56,321 nt of DNA from Bondarzewia mesenterica (Eukaryota; Basidiomycota; Agaricomycetes; Russulales; Bondarzewiaceae), in assembly GCA_004802705.1 (NCBI GenBank), contig SGPL01000185.1, forward strand, positions 1 through 56,321, in the 5' to 3' direction. The notes under the pieces are model-generated. The model ran no database searches, was not told where the DNA came from, and saw only the letters and a program-made list of their open reading frames with translations. Below are positions 33,477-45,813 of this stretch, one piece after another. Numbering within the stretch: position 1 is the first letter of the stretch; each line of letters starts with the position of its first letter. A program made the position numbers and the translations under genes.

Positions 33477-35275
33477 CTATCGACGACATCCGTGCACAAA
33501 AATATTGTCAGGAAAGTTGCTCGCCTCTAAATCTTTCTCTAGAGCCTCCGTCACTCTGTCCTTGGCATCGACAGAAACGCCGAAACACAGCTCCACATCC
33601 CATTGGACAAGCGGATTCGCCCGAAACACTCTCAGGCATCGGTCCGTCGCACCTGTCGTATGAAAGCGCGCAGAGTCGGGATATCCGAAGTGCACAGAGC
33701 GCCAGTCCAGCCTGAAGACAAACAGAATAAAATTTCACTTTTTAAGGATCGAATGCCTGCAATTTATTCGCGGCAGGGGAAAACTTACGAGAGCTGAGAG
33801 TTGATCGACATCGTCCCTGGAGGAGCGGCAAAGAACAGGGACTCATCGGCATTCGCAGCGGTGAGCATCAGATGACTGGCTACAGTCATCCACTCTTCGA
33901 GCGAGCCCCTATCGCGACTCCGCTCGATCGAGCTGCGAATGGCTTGTGCTATGCCGCGCACATCGATATTTCGCTCGGAAGGCCACGGAGGGCATGTTGC
34001 CTGTCCAGCGAGGGGCAGGTAAGCAGTTGTTTCCATGAATCAAGCACAAGACAGACTATGTAGATTGCGTTGCCCGCGAGGTCTCCTTGGACGAATGGGG
34101 CGTTGACATCACGATACTGGCGTTGTGTGGTCAGTGATTCCATGAATTTCGAGGAGCTTGTGTGCAAGTCAAGCACATACACTGGCGGCGTTTGTCAGCG
34201 TTTGGATGGGGACGTCAAGCGCGCGATTGAAGGCAGTGACAATCCACGCGGTGAGGCAATCCTGTCTGGACAACCTCGGAGAACCAGGGTCGAGTCCTTC
34301 GTTGGCTTTTACGCGCATCTCCTCCAGCTTCCGACCAGGGATGCATAAGTCCACGCGGACTACGTTCTTGTTGAGCTCCGCGTATCGTGCACCTAGTTCG
34401 ACAAGTGGATACGTCTGGGATAAATGGGGCATGCGAGGCAGACACTGCTGAATCACATCCGGGGCGGCAGGAGGGAAGAAGTGTTTCCGGAAGGTTGGTT
34501 GTGGGTACCGGCTTCCGAGGCCCTGGTAGAACTGGGAGACGGTGTGCATGAACCGGAGGAGAACGGCGGCATCCCCTGTGAAGAAACAACGCGCGTGAGT
34601 TCACGTCCTTTTGTCAATTCCAAGATGGTATCCGGGCAGAATTCACCAAGGGTATGATGCCACGATATGCCGATGGCGGTTTGGCGGTTTGACACGGTCA
34701 GCTTTAAGCGCAACAGGGGCGCGTCGCCGTTGACCAAAGCGACGCCCTGTGGTGAAGGGTTGTGCAAGGAGTTCAGATTGCCCTGAATGACCCGTTCATC
34801 CGCCGTCAGGCTCTGCAAGGTTGACCTGTGTTCGACTTCCAGTGGGATCGCATTGTTCGTCAGCTGTATCTAGTTTCATCGATTTTCTCACTCAGTTTCT
34901 CTACGATCTCAAGTCGTTGAATACACGTTATTGAACGAACCTACCGACCAGTCACCGGCTCTTGATCTGCGCAGACGGCCTGTAGCATGCGCATACAGTT
35001 GTAGGGCCCGCGCGACGGCCAACGCAAACTTGTCAATCTCTAATATGCCGTCCACTATATGGACATTTTTTATCTGGGGTTCACAAGATTCATAATATGC
35101 ACAATCGCAAGACATTTTATGCTGAGATGTTTCAGGAACTTACGAGGTTGATCCAGAGCTCGTATCCTGGCAGTGGGACAGATGTCTGTCCCTGCAAAAG
35201 GGTGGGTGATCGCGCAAAGATTGGTATCTGGTTGTGATACGAGGTTGGCCGACCGAGGTCAGCGGTAGAAGCCAT
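33477..35275 (-). CDS. HXXXD-type acyltransferase (PF02458-like)
   Basis: This is a CoA-dependent acyltransferase of the BAHD/trichothecene-acetyltransferase fold, about 480 residues. The start at 35275 reads MASTADLGRPTSYHNQIPIF. The catalytic motif is in ISWHHTLGDAA (HHxxxDA form), coded across the intron that ends near 34577. The C-terminal lobe has RSVHFGYPDSARF, the place of the BAHD DFGWG motif, and ends FPDNIFVHGCRR at 33477. The substrate is unknown. No polyketide, terpene or peptide synthase lies nearby, so a secondary-metabolite cluster is not supported. The next gene on the same strand, CDC50, begins 220 bases downstream. Confidence 0.85.
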
Positions 35276-35901
35276 CCTTCATAGAGCTAGAAAATCTCCC
35301 TCCAGGCATACAAATCAGACTTGGACGTGTACGTGGAGCCAAAAAATCGAGGCTACTTATGTCCTACGGGTCTTAAGTCTGCAACTCGAAGATGATGAAA
35401 GAAAGGCGCGCGTCGGAACGAAGTTCGCGCCAAAATACGAGACATGTATTCGTCCAAGAGCATAAGTTAAAAACATAAAACTAGCGAGCGAACCCAACTG
35501 GTATTATAGACGTCACCGCTCGAGAGCGCAGGTGAAGAAAAGGAAAGCAACTCATCGCCATCGATTGACCAGCGCCTACGCGTGTGCGTGTGTATGTGGC
35601 ATGCACATGCACAGGACCTAGACAAGCTGCATTTTCCTACAGGCCTACTCTCATACTTTGAACGTCGATTAAAAGGTGTCAAAATATAACAATTTCTACG
35701 GAACGGAACGGATGAACAGGCTGCAAATCGTCGGCAAGAGCGCTCTCTTTCGTCGTCGAAAAGTGGGTACAGTCGACTCGTGGCAGGTAGCTCGAGACTC
35801 AGACAGCGATTTGTGTATTATTGAGGACTGCTTGTTTGCTGCTCATCTAGTTGGCATTGGATGGGGACAAATCCCGATTGAATCGGCATTGCCATGAGCC
35901 G
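35276..35901. other. Intergenic region, acyltransferase promoter and PHD-gene 3' flank
   Basis: These 626 bases separate the acyltransferase start from the stop of the upstream PHD gene on the same strand. There is a GT-rich patch near 35580-35600 (TGTGCGTGTGTATGTG). No coding frame of interest was seen. Confidence 0.5.
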
Positions 35902-38900
35902 CTAAGGCGTGGGGCTCGCCGGTCTCCCGTTGCTCTCCAATCGTGATGCGGCGGTAGAGGTCGACGCCGGCGTAGAGTTTTGTCGGCGTAGCGAGCGGCG
36001 TGAGCGTGCCTGAGTCGTCTTTGACGCGACAGGGGAGGGCGGTGCGGTAGGGACTGCTTTGGGAGTAGGGGCGGTGCCACCCCCGACCCGGGCGGGCAAG
36101 CGAATCTTCAGTGTGGGTGTGGAACTTTGCGCAGGAGCGGGCGCGGGAGCAGACACCGCAGGGGCGAATGTAACAGGTGCGGTCCGAGGCGCGCTGGATG
36201 TAGCCAGCGATGGGATGGAGATGGGTGGTATGATAGGGTTGGCCGATACTGAAGTTCCAGGAGCGTGGGACGACAATTCGCCGTTCAGTGAATGGGCAGA
36301 TCCGAGTGGTTTGGCGGCGGCGTCCTTCGCCCGCCCACGAGATTTAGAAGAATTTCTCTTCATCGGTTTTGACTTCCTTGGCCTGCCAGGCGGCCTCCTC
36401 ATTTTTGTCTGGGAGGGGGAATCAACCTCCATGAGGGCGAGGGCCGACGTAGATGGGAATGGTGAGGCTTCGTCAGCGGAGTCGGCGAAGTCCAAGTGGA
36501 TAACCTTTTGGAAGTAATTGATCCTGGTGAGACGAACGACAAAAAATGATACTGAGGAGAGAACTGTGCGTACATATTTCACGTCGCGTTTAGATGCTCG
36601 GGCAGGCTGCTTGCGTTCTGGTTCCGACGTTTTCCGCTCGACCTGAGGAGCTGAAAGTAGTCCCTCGGGAGTCTTAGATCCTAAGTCAATACCAGTGGGC
36701 TCCGCCTTGATAATTTTAGGCTCTGGCTGAGAAGAAAGTGAGGCGGCCGGAGCAGGTCGTTTTCCCCCGCGCTTCGTCTGGACGGGGCACTCTGACTGGA
36801 CAGAGGAGCCCGATTGAACTGAAAGATCTGATTCAAAGGCGAGTCCAGCTTGGATCGGTGCTCTGGACGACGCGGAAGACTTTGAGTGAGCTCCAGACTT
36901 TGGTGGGGCGGGAGGTTTCAATTTGACGGCCTTGACTTGCGCAGGAAGCTTTGTTGGAACAGAGACCTTCCTCTGAGCAGAAGAGCCCGGCCGCGTAGGG
37001 GGAACCGCATCCGTTTGTACACTGTCATCAATCATCATGCGCCGGATGCTAGTCGTGACAACATTCATAGGCTCCGGAGTCGATGTAGATGATTGACTGG
37101 TTGTTGATCGCATATCGAGCAACATCTGTAGCACAGTTAACTGAGGACTATCCAATGCAATGGTCGGCATCCTAGACTCACCAATGCCGTTCGTAGGTCA
37201 TCGACTGGCAGCGAGTTTGTGGCAGGCTGGGGTGGAAGCATGATTGATCTTGGATCTTCTATCTCCTCGAGAGAACTGAGTGAAGTAAGGGGAGAAGACA
37301 TGCCACTCATAGCAATTGAGGGTCTGATGATAGACCGTTGATGATTTCTCGAAGAGCAAGAATCGTACAGCGAACTTACTGGTCGGGCAGGCTTCGCTCC
37401 TTGTTCAACTTGTTCCAAAAGTCTAGCTGAATGATCCGCTCCGGAACTCGATATCGGCGTCCGTTGATGAAAACTTCATCAACTGCGACCTTGCTCTCAT
37501 CGACAGAAGTGGGTTGGGGATTGGTCACTTCGATGTTGCCATTGTTGATCTGGTCAGGCTTCGTTATCTCTATTGGTGGGGCATTCTGTTTGGGTATTCG
37601 ATGCTTTGGGCGCTGCGATGGAGTTTACCTTCGTATGTTGCGCTCAAGGAAAAAAGCTTGTCGTCACTCACTGTAGTGTGTTCTGCATGAAGAGGACACA
37701 TCCACTTTTTGTCAAACGGCGGCATGACCATCAATGGAGGATCGAGGCAATCAAGATGCCAATGGTTGGGGCAATAATCGCAAGACACTATGCTTCTCCA
37801 GTGTTCAGTGCCATATGACTGCACAGTCGATCGTCGAGGGCGCTTCGCTGCAGGTGCAGTGACGGCCATCCCATCAGGAAGCGCAGATGTGGCGCAATGA
37901 TAACAGAGGACTGGTTCGCCATTTCTGTCCTTCGTTCGATAGGGATCGCGCTCTTCGAGCTGGCCGTGACGACTGGCAATATGCGAAGTCGCGAAGTCAG
38001 ATGTTAAAGGCATGTGTCGCGAGAGAAGACAAGATACGCACTTCAACCGAGGTGGCTTGACGGTGGAAGTGTCGACATACGTGCCACGTGCACTGGTGCC
38101 AACTGGTATAAGATGAGACTCAACAGCGCAATCATCCGAATTTTGCTAGTCTGCTCACCACTTTTGAAGAAAGTTCGGACGTCTTCGGGAAGCTGAAATT
38201 CTACTGGAAGGCTGTTCTGAAGATGCTGAATCAGCGGTGACATGAAAGAGGGGGAAGGCTTGGGGGGAGGATGCTGTTTATGTACGTCAGTGCTGATCCA
38301 AGTCAATCATTGTATATCGTTATACGAGCCTGTCGAAGTTTACAGCTAGGACAATACCATCTTTTATCGCCTTCAGGAAGATCTGCCTGCTCCATCGGCG
38401 GGTCCAGACACCAGAGATGATACGCACGAGGACATCCATCGCAATATACTAGTGAGCCTAATGAACGACATGCCGAGCAGTGATCCTCATTTCTCTGCAA
38501 AGAGGTTATGATCAACCTGATCTCCTCAGATTGTATGTGAGAGCGTACCAGGAAGAATGAAGAATTAGAATCAGTCATCTGCAATGTGACTGGCGTCGGT
38601 TCCTCCTTGACCCTAACTGTTACCTTCTGCTTTCCCTTTATCTTGCGAGAGGGATGGGAGATCGCAGGCGCAAGCGCAGGATCTTCAATATATGAAATCG
38701 AGTTGGAGCGGGAGAGTGTGGGGCCGTCCGAATCCTGCGCAGTGGGAAAAGGATCGCTATCAAGGATGTCTAAAATTGCTGACGCGGCCGCCTCCGTGAC
38801 ACCGCCGTTGTCCGCTGAAGGATTGGCGACGTTGAGACTGCGAGCCGAGACTCGCTGAGCACGGTTGGAAGAAAGCCTGTTTTGCGAGCGCCATGCCATG

Positions 38901-39340
38901 TGACGTGGATGAACAAGAGCGAGTAAAGTCGACCGACAAGGGTTCCCCATGCGATGAGGTGAAAAAAACGAACAAAAGCGTCATTGCTGATGATTTCCGG
39001 GGAAGAAAACGACGGCGTACCCCTTGTCAACTCTCGCTCGTTTACGTCTCGGGCCTTCAACCTCGAGAGTTCTCTCTAAGCTGCCTACCACAGGGCCCGT
39101 CACGAATCCTGTGTATGTCGTACCAGGGTCGTGCTGAGGCAGAAACGAGACAATGGGACCAGGTTTCCTAGGATCTCGCTTCGTAGCTACTTGCTGCACT
39201 GAGGCGATTGAAGGGGGACCAGGAAGAATTTCCGTCGCCAAGGTCGGGTCTCCAGAATCAGTAGTAGTACTCGAGTGGGGCTGCGGCTGCACTGGCGCTC
39301 CTGGTAACATATAAGCTGGCAAATTAGCCACGGATGCCAT
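35902..39340 (-). CDS. Double PHD-finger protein with AT-hook (Rco1/Cph1-like)
   Basis: This is probably the PHD subunit of the Rpd3S-type (S. pombe Clr6 complex II) histone deacetylase, which acts on transcribed chromatin. The start at 39340 reads MASVANLPAYMLPGAPVQPQ. PHD1 (about 38335-38490) has CSAC..CDGCPRAYHLWCLDPP..WYCPSC, a complete C4HC3 set. PHD2 (about 37680-37940) has CYHC, a long insert, then CDYCPNHWHLDCLDPP and WMCPLH. The spacing of the two fingers, with a charged inter-PHD part ending in FQLPEDVRTFFKSV, resembles Rco1. The C-terminal half is Ser/Pro/Lys-rich and includes an AT-hook-like core, RRPPGRPRKSKP (about 36385-36420). The product is about 940 residues. Assignment to Rpd3S rests on family resemblance. 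Confidence 0.78.
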
Positions 39341-41666
39341 GCTGTTCAGCGACTAGTGAGCCGTTTTTCGACAGAGGCGGGTATGCGTTCGACGCGTTGC
39401 ACTTAGACCGGCTTGGTGGAAGGAAACTGAGAAGAAACTTCAAGCGGACGCTCGGGTCGGGGTGGCAAATCAAAACGTCGCTACTCGCTCACACTCTAAA
39501 AAACTTTATACCACAAAACACTACATCCTACAACTATCGACAAGAACAGCAATCTGCGCCTAATATCCAAGGATCCTGCCTCCATCTCAATGCCCTAGTT
39601 ACAGGATAATGCTCTTTCCCCTTCTCAACCAAAGGCGACGCCAGACGGATCGCCTCACGTCATCTGCAGGCCCACTGTTAGATGAATGCTCACTCTCATC
39701 AGCGAAGAACCACTTACATAGTAAAAAGCTTCGATGTTAAAGAGAGAAAAGATGCTCAATCAGAAGAGCGATCTACCAATAGGGGTCTTGATCGTGGCAA
39801 CGTATGCCGCTGCGCCACGGCATGCTCTGCATGCATATATGTGCAGGCTATGCATGGGGACCATATCAAGAACGATTGCGAGTAAAGCAAGGGGGTTTTG
39901 AATGACGACAAAGCGGGAGAAGAAGCGAAGTAGATGCAACGAAAGGCATGGGTGATGGCTTTACTCATCGAATATAGCCCATGACTATTCGGAAGGCAGA
40001 GATTGGATATTCAGAGCCAAACAAGTGGAAATGCGCATGCAGCGTACACCTAAATGCGTCAGAGAAGCATGCAGGATAAACTCGGTGTGAGTAGCTCAAA
40101 GACGAGAACAGTTGAAGACGAAAGGCCTAGGAAGCAAGCATAGGTGCCCAATTGCAGAGAGCGTGAACGAGTAGTGATGCTAATCCACCAATACCATGGC
40201 AGGTTTGAAGGGAGGTTGACGACGTAGCGAATTCGAAAGAATATGTTGCATGATCTGCATTTTAGGTGAATTGACGATGTCGAGTCGCGCTTGGGCAATG
40301 AGCCGTCCGATGCCATATTTACCTGAACGAATTTGTGTAAGCAGACTCCGATGAGAGCGACGCACTGACGAAAGTTTCAAGATGCATTATCAGGGTAATT
40401 CATGGTGAAAAGACATTGTCCTCTGCGTATTTGTCCGACAGCGCAGCATTGGTCGTACAAGGGGGAAGGGAAGACTAGGTGACGGAAGATGGCCCAGTTT
40501 TGCAAACCACCCTGTGTTGAGTTCTTTATGTTTGATATGGGAGTAGCATAGTTTCGACAGAGCCTCTGGAATCAGCAACTTACATTTACATTCTGCCTGG
40601 AATTATCGGAAGATATCTCAAGCACCTTGTTGATTCCAGAGCAAAAGACTGGGTTTATAAGCATATAGAAAAATTCTCAATCTGTTTTCCGCGCGTGTAC
40701 AAGCAATTCTAGAAATTGTTAATAAGTACACGGCTTGAGCAATCAGAAACTGAGCTAGGCTAACTCACCTGACCTCCACTATTTGGCCTGCAACACGTTC
40801 ATTGGCATTGGTCGTGAGATGTACAAGCTCGCCAATACCACGTCACCACCAATTATTCACAATGTTGGTACGGTAGCGGGCTCTCGATATCTCAAAGAAA
40901 AAAAATCCGCAGTGATGGGTTGCCAAGTAGCCGCCACTCAAGCTAGCTGCAGGCAAGAACGGGGGCGACTCCAACACTTATGGTCCCTGCACGAAGGTTA
41001 GAAATGATGAATTATGTGGATCGAAAGAGAGAGAATGGAATGTTGACGCGTTGACTCTTCTGAAGTCTTCTGAGTGTCTGACAAGAGGATTGAGCTGATT
41101 TGAGTCAACGTGCAAGCCGTGGCAGAGAAAGGATCCAATGAGAGTGTGGAACGTGGTTTGATTGGCTGACTACACCGTGGTGAGTGCACGTGGTTATCAG
41201 ATAATCGGCTTCAATATCGAGTCGAGCCATCTTTCAACAGAAATTCAATCGGTAGAACGCCTCAATATTAATGCCCGTGCTTGCCCGCCTGAAAATTTCC
41301 TAGAAGCACGATTGATGCTATTCAGAATATTCAAATGTAAGACCCGCAGCTCAAGAGTTATACAGGCAAGTTTGACTGATGCCGTTACTGATATATGATA
41401 GGTCGATCCAATATACCTCATCAATCTCCATTCTCCCGCAGGATGTCAGATATACACCTTCATCGACTCCACGCCTAGCCTTGTACCTCGAACGTGATTC
41501 GTACTGCGAATTTTCATTTGCTTGCTTCGCTCCAGAAGTTTCCAGTTACTGACTCACGACAGATGTTCTAAGAAATCGTTTACCGTACACATTCAGCGCC
41601 TCCGTTGGTTCTCATGATATATATGTGTGAAAAGCGTCTGGCGAGGGTAAGAAGAGCGGATTCGCG
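39341..41666. other. Gene-poor stretch of 2.3 kb
   Basis: This is the longest stretch without an assigned gene. It lies between the divergent starts of the PHD gene (-) and the SurE gene (+). Open frames are short (under about 95 codons) and carry no domain I recognise. On the minus strand one frame stays open from about 40560 to 40380, and a second from about 40380 to 40180, with splice-like signals near both. Neither gives a recognisable protein. I see no transposon ends, no tRNA and no obvious repeat. It may hold long 5' UTRs, a non-coding RNA, or a fast-evolving gene. Confidence 0.45.
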
Positions 41667-43108
41667 ATGTTTCCTCCAATTTTGTTTGCTCTGGCTGCAT
41701 TTTCTGCTGTTTCGTCCGTTGGAGGGCTCAATATTCTCCTTACGAACGATGACAGTTGGGCTTCCGCCAATATTCGGTATGCTGCTTCTCACTCTGATAA
41801 TTGATACGTTTGTTCCAGCCCTGACTCACGGGTGTCATGTAGTGCAACATTCACTGCTCTTAAGGCTGTTGGTCATGATGTTTTGATGGTCGCGTGAGTG
41901 AGGCTCTCGTATCATGCAAGCCTCTCCTTACGGCGCACGTATAGACCTGCTATCAATCAGTCCGGGCGAGGAGGAACCTTCGTCTTGCCTTCAGGAAACA
42001 TCACTGCCCCAGGAGGGGAGTTCGGTTCTATTCCGGCCGTGCACCGTTCTTTGGGCAAGACGTCACCAATCCAAACCTTTGTGAGGATGCTGATCGCCTC
42101 TGAAACTGGTTTCTGACCCTCCGAGTTGTTAGGGTACTTCAACGGAACACCTGCAGCAGCAGTTATTTGGGGCATAGACGTTATCGCGCCTATGCATTTC
42201 GGCAGCAAATCGATCGATCTTGTCGTCTCCGGCCCTAACGAAGGCCAGAATAATGGGCCGTTCTTGTACACTATTAGTGGTACCATTGGCGCCTCATATG
42301 CTGCGGTTGAACGTGGGGTACGTGCATGGAGGTTCCAAGGACTCACAGGTCAAAGTTGATGTTTCGCGTCCAAGATTCCTGCCGTCGCGTTGTCTGCGGG
42401 CAACAGCACGCATAGATCATTTACTACGAACACCGGCGAGGTTAATGACCCCGCCAACATTGCTGCCAACGTGAGTGATGACCTGAGACTCTGAATCATT
42501 GTTTAATAACTCATGTACTCATCCTTGACGGCAGCTCACGACCAAGTTCGTTGCCGCTCTTGCAGCAGGGCACAAGCCTTCATCCCGCCTATTGCCGTTG
42601 GGTCTTGGAATCAAGTGAATCTCTCCTCGATTTTTCCCCATCCATGTGTCTCATAAAGCTACTTGCATAGTATCAACTTCCCTGTATTTGGCGCCAATAG
42701 CAACTGCACAAACCCGCCCTTCGTCCTCACGCGGCTCACGGGCGGAGCAGTCATCGACAAATTGTCGTTGAACTCGACGACCGGTCTTCCTCAGGTTTCG
42801 AATATGTGTGTGCAGCGTCTGTTTGTGCATCGAAGTATGCCAGATCTAATCACACGATCATAGCGAGGCGCCTGGCCTGAATACCGTCATCAACGGTCTG
42901 CCTAATCTTCCTGGTACGTCCGCCTTCCCATTTCTTCCCCTGATTGCTGATCAGTGAATTCATGTCCGCTGCCATAGGCGAAACACCGACGAGCGCGGGA
43001 TGTGGTACGGCTGTCAGCGTGTTCTCCGTCGATTACGACGCTCCAGCTCTTGCTGCCGCACCCGTGCAAGCGCACCTGGCTCCGCTCTTCAAAGGACCGC
43101 ATAATTAG
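41667..43108 (+). CDS. Secreted SurE-like 5'-nucleotidase/acid phosphatase, frame broken once
   Basis: This is a SurE-family metal-dependent phosphatase with a signal peptide (MFPPILFALAAFSAVSS). The SurE core GLNILLTNDDSWASANIR gives the metal-binding Asp pair. SGRGGTFVLP, WYFNGTPAAAV, VVSGPNEGQNNGPFLYTISG and VNFPVF follow in order. The frame ends QAHLAPLFKGPHN at 43106-43108. At about 42039 the sequence loses frame: upstream reads GGEFGSIPA, and downstream reads APFFGQDVTNPNLW in another frame. One extra base there would restore the family pattern, and no intron explains it. It is either a sequencing error or a recent null allele. The product without the break would be about 320 residues. 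Confidence 0.82.
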
Positions 43109-43472
43109 TAATGATGCGACGGAGGATGCAGTGTGAGAGCACGAGTTGTTTGCAATCACCATAACGAACGATCCATGAGAATTAATCGCGTTAATCCAGC
43201 ATGAAATGACACAATTCAAGCTTCAAAATTCGGAGATTTGATCAGCTGTGTTATTATATGTTTATTCACGGTGGAAGATTTTGAACTGAGTCAACGTAGG
43301 ATCGATGTATGCAGCAGCACTTGAAATACTCATCAATTTGGCCATTGCAGCAACTTTTTGACCGCCATGACATTCACGCCGATTTACCTCATTTGTACTG
43401 GCGTGAGTCAGCGAACCTTCATCTAGAAAACGTCGCGATTAGTCAGCCACCGTACCTTCGTCAGGAATCATC
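43109..43472. other. Intergenic region, SurE 3' flank and PRP38 promoter
   Basis: These 364 bases hold the SurE 3' UTR and the PRP38 5' flank. Short frames here have no recognisable content. Confidence 0.5.
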
Positions 43473-44541
43473 ATGGCTAACACAACCGTTCGAGGTGCAT
43501 TGGCCATCCATGGTCAGAATCCCCAGGTATGAATTATCCAAAACCTTTTTAAATACAGCAGGGATCTAATTTCATTAGTTTTTAGTCGAAACGGTCATCC
43601 GCAACCGCATCTATGAGTCTTCCTACTGGAAAGAGCATTGTTTCGCATTGACAGGTGCGCCCTCCACGCAGGATTTCAATTCCCACATTCTCATCCCTCC
43701 CTCCTCCAGCGGAAAGCCTTATTGACAGGGCTATTGAGCTGAGATTTATTGGAGGAGTCTATGGCAATCAGCGCCCCACAGAATTTTTGAGCTTGTTGTT
43801 AAAGTTGCTGCAGATCCAGCCAGAGAAGGAGATTTTGTTGGAGTACCTTCAAGCTGATGAGTTCAAGTTCGCACGTTTTGCTCTCCTTACGTAGAACGCA
43901 TACTGAAAGATCTGTCTTTGATAGGTATATGAGAGCGCTTGCGGCAATGTACATTCGGATGACCTTCAGGGCCACTGATGTGTACGAACTGCTCGAGCCT
44001 TTGCTCAAGGATTTCAGAAAATTGCGGTACCGAAACATGAGTATGTTCTGCTTCATTTTTATGTCTGCTCTTCTCTCATGAATGCATTTTGTCAGCCGGC
44101 TATAACATCACGTACATTGACGAATTCGTCGACCAACTCTTGAACGAGGAGCGCGTCTGCGATATTATCCTTCCTCGCATAGCCAAACGACAGATTCTCG
44201 AAGAGCTTGGCGAATTAGGACCTCGAAAGAGCCGTCTTTTGGATGCTATGGAAGGAAAGAGTGATCATTCCCGCAGTCGTAGCAGGAGCAGGAGCAGAAG
44301 TAGGAGCAGCAGTAGGAGCGCGAGTCGCAGTCCTGGTTGGAGAACTCCCAGTAGAGGCCGGAGTCTTAGTCGGAGTGAGCACACACCGTCCGACGCTGGT
44401 TCGCGATATGTCTCGCGCAGCCCTTCCAGGTCGCGGTCGCGATCTCATTCTCGCTCACCTGCGGGCTCAAAATTTCCATATCGTTCGCGTAGCCGCAGTA
44501 TCTCTCCTGATAGGATGGACGTTGTCGCAGATGTCTCATGA
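43473..44541 (+). CDS. PRP38: Pre-mRNA-splicing factor 38 (PRP38) with RS domain
   Basis: PRP38 is a spliceosomal B-complex protein needed for release of U1/U4 and activation. The PRP38 domain starts MANTTVRGALAIHGQNPQFL. It continues with NRIYESSYWKEHCFALT, FIGGVYGNQRPTEFLSLLLK, YLQADEFKYMRALAAMYIR and ELLEPLLKDFRKLRYRN. YNITYIDEFVDQLLNEERVC and DIILPRIAKR close the domain. A C-terminal arginine/serine repeat (about 44270-44520) is present as in animal and many fungal forms, unlike S. cerevisiae Prp38. The first intron ends at CATTAG, so the next exon begins TTT TTA GTC. The product is about 255 residues. Its stop is only 69 bases from the stop of the convergent gene. Confidence 0.94.
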
Positions 44542-44610
44542 TCAGTTTCCCCCAGTCTCACACGAATGGGCTTTGTAGCGAACGTGTATTATAATAATAA
44601 TATGTATGCA

Positions 44611-45572
44611 TTATTTTTTGTCGAACTCCTGGGTCTGGAACGCTGTCAATTGCTTCGAAAGCTCCTTCCAACGCTCTTCCACAATAGGCATCTTGGTGAT
44701 GCTTTTTGGCGCAAGATAACCGCGGTTCTTCCAGTTCGTGTACCACACTGCAAAAAGAGCGGTGAAGCAAGGCAAATGACGGGAGAGAAACGAACGTACT
44801 GATATCTTCTCGGCGTGTTGGAGCAGCTGACACCCGGTCGTTGCGGCCTTTGACGCAGTCGTAAATTGCAAGACGGTTGTAGTACTTGCAAAAGACGCTG
44901 CCGCCAAGCTTCTCAACGGCGCGGATGGCGCTTTTGGAAGCGCGGGATGGGACTATGTGTATAGGAACCTTCAGGTGCTCGGCACCCTATGAAATAAAAG
45001 GCATGACATGAGCACACATAGTTTGATATATGTGGAGAACGTACGTCTCCCAGAAGCTTGACACCGTCGTGTGCGTCGTGTATGCATCCACTCATGAGCA
45101 GCTCGCGTGCCGTGATTGGAGTTTCGGGCGTGGAGGCCAGCCGTCCTTGCTTTATCCAATGTGCTATGCGGTCCAAGTTCACCGGGGCATACGTCTTCCC
45201 ACCCCTAGATTCAGAGACAAAGTGGGCATGAAAATTACACCTGACACGGAAGATAGAGCACAGAGAACGCACTGGTTGAAGAAACCCCGCTTGGGGAACA
45301 GTTTGGAGATAGGCGTCTGTCCACCCTCAAAGCCTGCCTTTGGCTTCCCATTTCCTGAACGGGCCTTTTGGCCCTTGTGACCGCGTCCGGACGTCTTTCC
45401 CAGTCCAGAGCTGCGACCTCTACCGAGACGTTTTTGCTGCACATAGAATATTACGATGAGAACAGAAAATCATCCAGAACAAATTGCGAACCGTATGTTG
45501 TGACCCTGGGGCTGGGTGTAGATTGAAGAGATGGACGCGCCCTGAGGTTGCCCGAAAGCGAGCAGCGGACAT
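44611..45572 (-). CDS. MRPL10: Mitochondrial large-subunit ribosomal protein uL15m
   Basis: This is the L15 protein of the mitochondrial ribosome. The first exon, from the ATG at 45572, gives [20 protein letters not shown], a basic and hydroxylated presequence. After an intron the L15 signature [20 protein letters not shown] appears, then [37 protein letters not shown] and [20 protein letters not shown]. The C-terminal extension ends [10 protein letters not shown] at 44611. About 225 residues are coded in six or so exons. The start faces the MOD5 start across 241 bases. Confidence 0.93.
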
Positions 45573-45813
45573 GGCAGTAAGAGTTGTTTATCGTTGTTGT
45601 CCAACACCTTCACTTGTTGGGCACCCAAATTAGGCAGGTCAGAATTTCCGAATTGAGACCATGGTGTCGGTGAACAATATCGTAAAAGTAGTATCTCAGG
45701 CAACCCAGCTGTAGGTTTGTTTTTCATCAATAATTCTCGTTTCTCTATGAATAGAGATATACGGTTTACTGATAGTGTGTGGTCTCTCACTGTGACAGTC
45801 CTCGTTTTGCGTG

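Noticed and set aside
33477..35275. Acyltransferase as part of a secondary-metabolite cluster
   Set aside because: No synthase, P450, or dedicated transporter or regulator lies next to it; the neighbours are housekeeping genes.
42038..42131. An intron explaining the SurE frame change
   Set aside because: Removing GTGCAC..TTGTTAG would delete conserved APFFGQDVTNPNLW and still leave the next exon out of frame, so a single-base break fits better.
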